The position numbers were made by a program, and so were the translations under genes. A stretch of 20,705 nucleotides of DNA from an uncultured Muribaculaceae bacterium (GTDB taxonomy: Bacteria > Bacteroidota > Bacteroidia > Bacteroidales > Muribaculaceae). Location: the NCBI GenBank assembly GCA_934590135.1, contig CAKTOT010000031.1, positions 1 through 20,705 of the forward strand. The letters run 5' to 3'. Below the pieces are notes generated by a model, which did not search any database, was not told the origin of the DNA, and worked only from the letters and a program-made list of their open reading frames with translations. This document shows, piece after piece, positions 14,665-20,705 of the stretch (positions are counted from its first letter, which is position 1; each line of letters begins with the position of its first letter).

Positions 14665-16665
14665 TTATTGATTGAGTTCGACTCCGAAATAGCCGTCTGA
14701 CACGGCAGTGCTCTGCGTAGCCGGGTCGCGATGTAACGTGTAGGTCTTGGATATAAACGGCTCGAGCTTGATGTAGTCGCTGTCGGTGCGTATTTCGGAT
14801 GTAGTGCACAGCAGTATAGTCTGCTCGGCCAATTGCGGAAAGTATTCTTCCATCAGCGCATCGCGGCTTTCGTTGTCAAGCACACCCATCACCGTATCTA
14901 TCATCACCGGAGGATTGTAATCTCCGAGGTTGCGCAATACTTTCAGCAGCACCTGTATAAAGATTTGCTTCGAGGCGGCATTGAGCTGGTTGAGCGAAAT
15001 TTCGTTTCCTGAAGTATGATACATTTTTATATTAAAGTTCTCCATACTGTCACTCAACTCGATACGTCCGATATGGCCTTTGTAGGACACCAGCAGTGTA
15101 TTGAGTTGTTGTTGCATCTCGCTCTCGATCTGCGCTTTTTTCTTTTTGAGCAATTTGTCTGCCACCATCTCAAAGAAGGGCTTGAGTTTGGCCAGTGTAT
15201 CATACTTGACATCGGGCTCTTGCTGTATTTGCACATCGTATTGATGTATGCGCTTGTCCAGACGACTGATTTCGCTCTTAATCTGCGCACTTTTGTCTTG
15301 TAGCTCGTCAAGCTGGCTCTGCGAGGCCTCGTAAGTGCGTATCAGTTCGTCATTTCCGCCGGTCTTGGTGCGCTCGAATGTCGCTTTTTGTTCGCGGAGG
15401 TTGTCGAGCAGCGAAATCTGCGTCTCGAGGTCTTGACGCTGACGGTCGAGGGTGACAAACTGGTTTGTCCCGCCGCGTGACATAAGCGAACGAAGGGCCG
15501 AGACCTCATCTGTATCAAGGTATTCGTACGGGTCGGGGCGGTTGACGGCATTTTGGAGGGCGACAATATGGGTGAACACATTTTCCTCGTCCACATCGGC
15601 CGAACACAGCGATAGGTCTTTGAGGTATTCTATGATTTTGGACGTAACATCGCGTAGGGTTTCTATCGGGTATGCCCCGGTGTTTTCTTTCAGCAGTTGT
15701 TCTTTAATACGTAGTATATTGTTGACTTCTTGCGATATATTGGAGGCAAGTTTAGGCAGAAATACATTGATTTCGATGTTTTCCATAAAGTTGCGCAAGT
15801 CTTCGGCATAGGTGTCGCAGTGCTTCAAAATGTCGTCTATGCGTGCCGATACAGCTTGTATTTTCTTGTTGAGGTCGGCACTCTGCTGCGCTCCCGCTTT
15901 GGCTCGATTGTATTCTTCTTCGACAGACGACAGGTATTTGAAGATTCGATCTTGCTCGGCGGTATTGGCGTCGAGCTCGGACATAAAAGATTCTTTGCGG
16001 GCGCACAGTTCGTTGTATTCTTTTTGCTCCTGCTCGGCTTGTAGACGTGCCTGACTCCATTCTTGGAGTAGACGCTCGGAAGCTCGTTTGAGCTGTAGGT
16101 ATTTTTGGAAGCCGAGGACTTTCTCGAAGTTGTCGCGAATGGTCTGTGCAAATACGTTCTTTTTCAGCAACTCGCCGGACTGCATGGCATCAAACAGGAA
16201 GTACTGACTCAGTTCCTGCGGCAAGTTGGCCTTGATGATTTTATTGACTTGCTGCATATTGACTGCGCGGTCTTTGGGCGCACTCATCGTTCCATACACA
16301 AAGACATTGCCGTCCATATTGAGCGATACGCTTTCCAGCGGCCTACCCTGCTGGTTCAGTCGGTACGTCCGCCGGAGAATATATTTCCGCGTCTGCCCCA
16401 GCACCTTGCCCACGAATGTGATTTGAAGCTCAATAATCGGAGGGGCGCTGCCGAGCGCTCCCTGATTGAGTAATTCGTTGAAGTGCTCGGCATTGTCTAT
16501 TTTCAGCCCGTAAAGGGCGCCGCTGATGGCTTCGAATAGCGTGGTCTTGCCGCCGCCGTTGCCGCCGCCTATCAGGATGATGGGACGTTCGTCGTCCACC
16601 GACAAATCGAGGTCCAGCGAAAGATAGGTCTTGTAGTTGGATATTTTTACTTTTTGTATCAGCAT
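14665..16665 (-). CDS. DndD-like SMC/Rad50-type ATPase
   Basis: A 666-aa ABC-type ATPase. The N-terminal half-domain has MLIQKVKISNYKTY and a P-loop GGNGGGKT (34-41). Long charged helices (about 185-300 and 400-525) should form an antiparallel coiled coil. The C-terminal half-domain has a Walker B-like PVMIDTVMGVLD (586-597) followed by ILLCTTSEI, arranged as in DndD (PVVIDTPLGRLD, then ILLSTDTEI). YFLFDAM (155-161) sits where DndD proteins have FFDGE. The ABC signature is unusual: LNQLNAASKQIF instead of an LSAGE/LSGGQ-like form. No CxxC zinc hook is seen at the coiled-coil tip; only one Cys remains near LSLCSADVDEEN (351-362). The ATG at 16665 is chosen because it starts the family N-terminus and overlaps the upstream small gene's stop by 7 nt. 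It probably binds DNA ends or senses DNA state within the restriction complex. Confidence 0.85.
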   Translation of the reverse strand: MLIQKVKISNYKTYLSLDLDLSVDDERPIILIGGGNGGGKTTLFEAISGALYGLKIDNAEHFNELLNQGALGSAPPIIELQITFVGKVLGQTRKYILRRTYRLNQQGRPLESVSLNMDGNVFVYGTMSAPKDRAVNMQQVNKIIKANLPQELSQYFLFDAMQSGELLKKNVFAQTIRDNFEKVLGFQKYLQLKRASERLLQEWSQARLQAEQEQKEYNELCARKESFMSELDANTAEQDRIFKYLSSVEEEYNRAKAGAQQSADLNKKIQAVSARIDDILKHCDTYAEDLRNFMENIEINVFLPKLASNISQEVNNILRIKEQLLKENTGAYPIETLRDVTSKIIEYLKDLSLCSADVDEENVFTHIVALQNAVNRPDPYEYLDTDEVSALRSLMSRGGTNQFVTLDRQRQDLETQISLLDNLREQKATFERTKTGGNDELIRTYEASQSQLDELQDKSAQIKSEISRLDKRIHQYDVQIQQEPDVKYDTLAKLKPFFEMVADKLLKKKKAQIESEMQQQLNTLLVSYKGHIGRIELSDSMENFNIKMYHTSGNEISLNQLNAASKQIFIQVLLKVLRNLGDYNPPVMIDTVMGVLDNESRDALMEEYFPQLAEQTILLCTTSEIRTDSDYIKLEPFISKTYTLHRDPATQSTAVSDGYFGVELNQ

Positions 16666-16886
16666 GGCTGTTGGCGGATTTTGTTGATGGCGGCACGGAT
16701 AATATCTTCGGTGTCGCTGTCGCTGATTTCTATTGCCTCGACTTTCTTGGCGTGATAGATGCGGAGTATCTCTTCGCTGAGCCAGTCGAAGTCTATGCCT
16801 TCGGCCTCGCAGATGCCTTCGATTGTCGAGAGGTCTTCGCGACGTATGCCGTAGTGCACGAATTTGTTGTCTATACCTTTGTTCAT
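16659..16886 (-). CDS. Small acidic protein of the restriction operon
   Basis: A 75-aa protein, predicted mostly helical and acidic. Visible stretches include GIRREDLSTIEGICEAEGID, WLSEEILRIYHAKK and an end helix TEDIIRAAINKIRQQ. It starts 18 nt after the helicase-nuclease stop and overlaps the start of the DndD-like gene by 7 nt, so translation is probably coupled. It has no signal peptide, membrane helix or catalytic motif. I have a general memory of similar small proteins being annotated as DNA modification system-associated, but I cannot confirm that here. It could be an adaptor joining the helicase-nuclease to the SMC-like ATPase, or a regulatory subunit; this is inference from position. 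The tight overlaps on both sides and its protein-like composition argue that it is a real gene. Confidence 0.75.
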   Translation of the reverse strand: MNKGIDNKFVHYGIRREDLSTIEGICEAEGIDFDWLSEEILRIYHAKKVEAIEISDSDTEDIIRAAINKIRQQPC

Positions 16887-16904
16887 GGTCTATCTTTCGC
16901 GGGG

Positions 16905-19277
16905 TTATGCGTTTCGGGGGTCGAAGATGTCCCAGCCGGTGAGGTCGGTGGTGTTGTCTATGGATAGGGGGCTGTAGAGCCAGTAGTCGCGGCCTTGGGG
17001 CTTGATGATGATGCCGCCGCGCAGGTCGGCACCTTTGGCGTTCTCGGCTTGCATGTATGCGTGCAGGGCGTTGTGCTTCTGCGGCGCGTACGCATCGCTT
17101 TCTTCGGTCTTGGTGTCGAAGAGGTAGACGCGCCCGCTGCGCATACGTATCACAAAATCGACATAGAACAGCGCCTTTTCGCCGTTGCGGTCGTATTCGA
17201 CGGCGTAATTCTGCCGTCCGCTGTCGCCGTTTTTGTACCACCAGTCGATGTACGCGGTATTGGCTTCGAGGAAGGCGACGAAATCGTCTTCCTGCCGCGA
17301 GCCACCATCGTTGAGCCGTACATACGGGTCGAGGGCGTGGTTGGCTATGTCGGGCACGGCATGATTGGTCTCGCTGTCGTACACGCGCTCTTCGGGCACG
17401 CTCCACTCGTATTGCTTGAGCGGTCGGACGGCACGACCGCGCTTGAGGTGACGTATCCGCATATATTCATCGAGCGCCAGGTCGATGATACGGTCAAATT
17501 TGGGCTGGTTTTCGTGGTATAGCACGACTTTCTTGGCATCGGTCTCGAAAAGTCCGAGGTAATCCTCGAGTATACCCAACAGGTACGTGGCTATGCGGTC
17601 GGTACGACTGCCTTGGCGATACTCGAATTGCCCGCCTTTTCGGTCGATATATGCGCGGAAGACGCGGTCTATCTCGCCGGCGGTGCGGGCAAATTTGGCT
17701 TGCTCGGCATTCAACGTCTGTATCTCGTTCTGAAAGTGGACATTCTTGGGCACGGCAACATTGACGTTGCGTACGTCTATGCGCAGGGTCTTGGACACAA
17801 TTCGGCGGTTTTCTTCGATGACGGCGTTGCCGCTGTCGGGCAGCGGTGTCGGCGGCTCGTCGCCGTCCATGGCGGCCAAGTCTGCGAGGCTGAAAAGTCC
17901 GCCGTTTTGCTGCAGCTTGAAGTTCTTGACGACTTCAGACTCGAGCACGCGGCGGAAGTCGGGACCGAGGTAATTGTGCTCGGCGTTGGGACGGTCGGCA
18001 TATACCGAGGACAGGATGACGTTCTGCAAGTCGGGACGCCGACGCGCCACGAGCGTATTCTTGAGTAGGTAGTCTTGGTCGGCGGCTATAATCTGTATCT
18101 TGTCTTTGGAGATGTCGGTGTAGACGTAGCCGATGTTGAGCGAGTCTTTGGGATAGTGCTTCTGCTCGGGCATACGCAGGATGCGCCCCACGGTCTGCAC
18201 CGTGAAGGTGTCGCTCTGCAATTTGCGGAATATCAGCAGCACCGCCGCACGGGGGCAGTCCCAGCCCAGGGCTATGGCTTCCTTGAACAGCAGCACTTGC
18301 ACGCCGTTGTCTCCGCGCTCCAGCCCTTCGAGGTTGTGCTTCTCGGAGGACAGCCAGACGGCAAGGCGCCCGTTGGCGACGGTTATGTCTTGGCAGGCAA
18401 GGTATTGCGTAACGGTCTCGTATACGGCCGTGTCTTCGGTGGTCATGGTCTCGCGGGTGTCGTTGGGCAGCTGTACCAGCAGCAGCGGCTTGATGTAATC
18501 GATGCCCAACGAGCGGTAGTCGGCGGCTAATTGCTCGCGCTTGGCAAGGGCAACTTTCAGCAGCCGCTCTTCCAGCGATATGGCGCCAAGCCCGGTGGAG
18601 GCTTCGATGTCTATATCGGAGTTGAGCACTACTTCTTTTTTAATCATCTCGGCTTGGATGACATCGCGGCGGTGGACTTTGACCATTTCGTCAAAGCGCG
18701 TGGTCTTGGGCGTAGCGGAGATGCGCAGCTCGACTTCGGGACGGATATTGTCAAGCACTTGCGCGGTCTTATCGGCGGTCTTGGACCAAAAGAGGTGTTC
18801 TTCGTCGATGACGGCGACGATGGGCAGCCCTTGGTCGCGGGTGCGCCGCACAATCTCGTAGAGGCTGACGCCGCTCTCGCTGTCGCGTACAATGCGGTTA
18901 TTGTCCTTGTTTACGCTCTCCCAATTGATAAAAAGTATCTCGCCGAGCTGTATGCCTTCTTCTTGGTCGAGCTCGTCGAACATCACGGGCGTCAGCTTGC
19001 GCGTCTCGCCAAAGGCGCCTTTGAGGCTGCGGTAGCTCTGTATGTGCAACTTACGCGGCGCAAACCAGATGAAGGCGCATTCCGTGTAGCGGCTGTCGCC
19101 GCGGTTTTTAAGCTCGTCGACGATGCCGGCCAGGGTGGCGCACGCCATCACGGTCTTGCCCGCGCCCGTGGGCGCTTCGAATACAATCTTGCGGCGCTCG
19201 CCGCCTATGTCGAGCAGGTGTATTGTCTTGTCTATCAGCTCGGATATGGCTCGCTGTTGGTATTGGATGTCTTTCAT
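16905..19277 (-). CDS. Type III restriction Res-like helicase-nuclease
   Basis: A 790-aa superfamily 2 helicase with a C-terminal nuclease, matching the Res subunit of type III restriction systems. Motif I is APTGAGKT (35-42), motif II is DEEH (158-161), motif III is SAT (187-189) and motif VI is QTVGRILR (361-368). Near the C-terminus, FYVDFVIRMRSGRVYLFDTK (704-723) gives a PD-(D/E)XK-like site with Asp707, Asp721 and Lys723. The acidic residue before the lysine pair is Asp instead of the more usual Glu. The protein is shorter than classical EcoP15I-type Res subunits (about 970 aa). Its ATG overlaps the methyltransferase stop by four nt (ATGA), as expected for mod-res pairs. It should translocate or switch on DNA after recognition by the Mod subunit and cut unmodified DNA. 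GC content looks higher here than in the HerA gene at the operon end. Confidence 0.9.
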   Translation of the reverse strand: MKDIQYQQRAISELIDKTIHLLDIGGERRKIVFEAPTGAGKTVMACATLAGIVDELKNRGDSRYTECAFIWFAPRKLHIQSYRSLKGAFGETRKLTPVMFDELDQEEGIQLGEILFINWESVNKDNNRIVRDSESGVSLYEIVRRTRDQGLPIVAVIDEEHLFWSKTADKTAQVLDNIRPEVELRISATPKTTRFDEMVKVHRRDVIQAEMIKKEVVLNSDIDIEASTGLGAISLEERLLKVALAKREQLAADYRSLGIDYIKPLLLVQLPNDTRETMTTEDTAVYETVTQYLACQDITVANGRLAVWLSSEKHNLEGLERGDNGVQVLLFKEAIALGWDCPRAAVLLIFRKLQSDTFTVQTVGRILRMPEQKHYPKDSLNIGYVYTDISKDKIQIIAADQDYLLKNTLVARRRPDLQNVILSSVYADRPNAEHNYLGPDFRRVLESEVVKNFKLQQNGGLFSLADLAAMDGDEPPTPLPDSGNAVIEENRRIVSKTLRIDVRNVNVAVPKNVHFQNEIQTLNAEQAKFARTAGEIDRVFRAYIDRKGGQFEYRQGSRTDRIATYLLGILEDYLGLFETDAKKVVLYHENQPKFDRIIDLALDEYMRIRHLKRGRAVRPLKQYEWSVPEERVYDSETNHAVPDIANHALDPYVRLNDGGSRQEDDFVAFLEANTAYIDWWYKNGDSGRQNYAVEYDRNGEKALFYVDFVIRMRSGRVYLFDTKTEESDAYAPQKHNALHAYMQAENAKGADLRGGIIIKPQGRDYWLYSPLSIDNTTDLTGWDIFDPRNA

Positions 19278-20705
19278 GCCTGGTCTTGTGTTTCAAAAAG
19301 TCCGCCAAGTTCGTTGTCCGGCTCTGTATCCGGGTCACCGTCGGCATTGTCTGTCGCGGTGTCCACGCGGCGGTCGCGGCGCTTGGGCAGGATGCGTTTG
19401 TAGGTGTTGTAGATGGCTGCCGGAAGGGCCACGGGCTCTACCTTCTCGGCCACCGGCTCGAAGAGCTCGCTCGACGGGTCTTCGCAGGGCGAGAAGACGT
19501 ACACGCGGATGGGCGCCGTAGTCTCGACTTTGGCTATCAGCTTGACTATCTCTTCGATATATTCTTCGCGATAGATGATGAGCATCTTGCGCTCGCCCTC
19601 GGCAAAGTAGCGGAACACGCGCGGCACAACGCGCATCCCGCCCATTTCCGTCTGCTCGGCATACAAGTCCTCCTTGATGCACAGCATATCCGTCGACAGC
19701 TCGACAAGACGCTGCATATTGCGCGGCGTGCGGCTGCGGCTGATGAATTCGGTGCGGTAGTATCGCAAGTTGTTGTCGTGCAGCCCCTCGACCTTCTCGC
19801 CGTTGGGCTTGGTGTACCCCTGAATCACGCGCTTATTGCGCTCGTAGGTCACGTTCTCGCATATCCCGTTCTCGTTATTGGTACACAGTATACACTGCCG
19901 ATGCCCCCCATCCTCGGCATTCAACTGCATCACCGCATGCAGCGTCGTCCCACTGCCAGCAAAGAAGTCAAGGATTGTGGAATTCGTTTTATAAATAGCG
20001 CCTGTAATAAGACGTATAAGTTCCAACGGCTTAGGATAATCGAAGTTCGTTAAACCTAGATCTTCAAGTTCTTTTTTCCCTTCTTCTGATAGCACTTTAA
20101 TTATAGAATACAACTTTGATCGAGCAGAGGATATGGGTATATACTCAACAATTGTATGTTTTCCCTCGGCATTTAATTCTAACATATATTTGCCATCTCG
20201 GATAAGGTTATCAATCTCTTCCTTTTTCTTTTCTCCCTTATACTTTACAATATCCTCATAAAAACATCTGCGATCGCCTAATGTCTTATCATACTTGCCA
20301 AAAGATTTACGTAGGACATCATCATTTCGCAAACACTCAATCCCATTTCGTATAAAGGTTTTCTGTTGGATTACTTTGGGACGAGAAATCGAGGCATTCT
20401 GTGCATCTTTAGCGTAAACTAATATGTAGTCATGCCCTTTTACAATAAATTTAGCTTGACCACCACCTTTTGCTCTTTGGTGGATTAACTCCCCCAATAA
20501 GTTATTTTCTCCGAACACCTCGTCGCACAGCAACTTCAGGTTTGCTTGCTCATTATCGTCAATGGAGATGAAAATGACGCCGCGGTCGGAGAGGAGCTTT
20601 TTGGCAATGCGGAGACGTCGGTCCATAAAGGAGAGCCATTTGGAGTGACGGTACGCGTCCTCCTTGTCTACAAACGAGTCGTTGTAGACAAAGTCCTTGT
20701 TTCCG
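19274..20705 (-). CDS. Type III-like DNA adenine methyltransferase, 5' end outside window
   Basis: The frame is open to the right edge, so the gene is partial; about 476 residues are visible. The true start is upstream, because in-frame family sequence precedes the ATG at 20626 (NKDFVYNDSFVDKEDAYRHS, then KWLSFMDRRL). GVIFISIDDNEQ and DEVFGENN follow, typical of beta-class Mod subunits. The S-adenosylmethionine-binding motif LDFFAGSGTTLHAVMQ comes late and is followed by CILCTNNENGICENVTYERN, as in type III Mod proteins. The DPPY catalytic motif should lie in the missing N-terminal part. The segment between the two conserved blocks, the expected target-recognition domain, is encoded by distinctly AT-rich DNA (about 19980-20525). 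The protein should make N6-methyladenine at an asymmetric site and give specificity to the Res subunit. It heads the visible part of the five-gene operon. Confidence 0.92.
   Translation of the reverse strand, partial: GNKDFVYNDSFVDKEDAYRHSKWLSFMDRRLRIAKKLLSDRGVIFISIDDNEQANLKLLCDEVFGENNLLGELIHQRAKGGGQAKFIVKGHDYILVYAKDAQNASISRPKVIQQKTFIRNGIECLRNDDVLRKSFGKYDKTLGDRRCFYEDIVKYKGEKKKEEIDNLIRDGKYMLELNAEGKHTIVEYIPISSARSKLYSIIKVLSEEGKKELEDLGLTNFDYPKPLELIRLITGAIYKTNSTILDFFAGSGTTLHAVMQLNAEDGGHRQCILCTNNENGICENVTYERNKRVIQGYTKPNGEKVEGLHDNNLRYYRTEFISRSRTPRNMQRLVELSTDMLCIKEDLYAEQTEMGGMRVVPRVFRYFAEGERKMLIIYREEYIEEIVKLIAKVETTAPIRVYVFSPCEDPSSELFEPVAEKVEPVALPAAIYNTYKRILPKRRDRRVDTATDNADGDPDTEPDNELGGLFETQDQA

Noticed and set aside
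16666..17406. Upstream extension of the DndD-like frame to an earlier ATG
   Set aside because: The extension is Arg-rich, low-complexity sequence overlapping the helicase-nuclease and small-protein genes in another frame. The true N-terminus MLIQKVKISN begins at 16665.
13069..20705. A complete Dnd phosphorothioation system
   Set aside because: Only DndD-like and possibly DndE-like parts are visible. No PAPS-reductase-like DndC, cysteine desulfurase DndA or ParB-like DndB is seen, and the modification enzyme present is a methyltransferase.

Overview
The window reads as chromosomal DNA of a Bacteroidales bacterium, perhaps a Muribaculaceae-like gut organism; the genus is an inference. Evidence: several TAnnTTTG promoter boxes with upstream TTTG elements, few good Shine-Dalgarno sites, a very large surface protein with BspA-like leucine-rich repeats and a Por/type IX secretion C-terminal sorting domain, a DUF1460 amidase, and 9-bp GATAAGAGC-type repeats between genes.

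Layout from left to right. Positions 1-655 hold no convincing protein gene. They contain two near-duplicate promoters pointing left out of the window, nested inverted repeats downstream of them, and a 9-bp purine-rich tandem repeat. Positions 796-1740 (+) encode a DUF1460 cell-wall amidase, followed by a clear terminator. Positions 1994-9454 (-) encode a secreted protein of about 2,486 aa. Positions 9780-11075 (-) encode enolase with its own strong terminator. Positions 11301-12783 (+) form a three-gene signalling cassette: an ECF sigma factor, a small single-pass membrane protein (probable anti-sigma factor), and a Spy/CpxP/CnrX-like periplasmic protein. A bidirectional terminator then separates this from the leftward operon that fills 13069-20705.

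That operon is the most interesting part. In transcription order it encodes a type III-like DNA adenine methyltransferase (cut by the right edge), a type III Res-like helicase with a C-terminal PD-(D/E)XK nuclease, a 75-aa small protein, a DndD-like SMC/Rad50-type ATPase, and a HerA/FtsK-type ATPase whose N-terminal region looks DndE-like. The genes overlap by 4 or 7 nt or sit 6 or 18 nt apart, so they are almost certainly co-expressed and probably make one restriction or anti-phage machine. It appears to join a base-methylating type III R-M core to ATPases like those of the Dnd phosphorothioation systems, with no sulfur-transfer gene (DndA or DndC) in view. The presumed target-recognition part of the methyltransferase is strikingly AT-rich compared with its flanks, which suggests exchange of the specificity domain.
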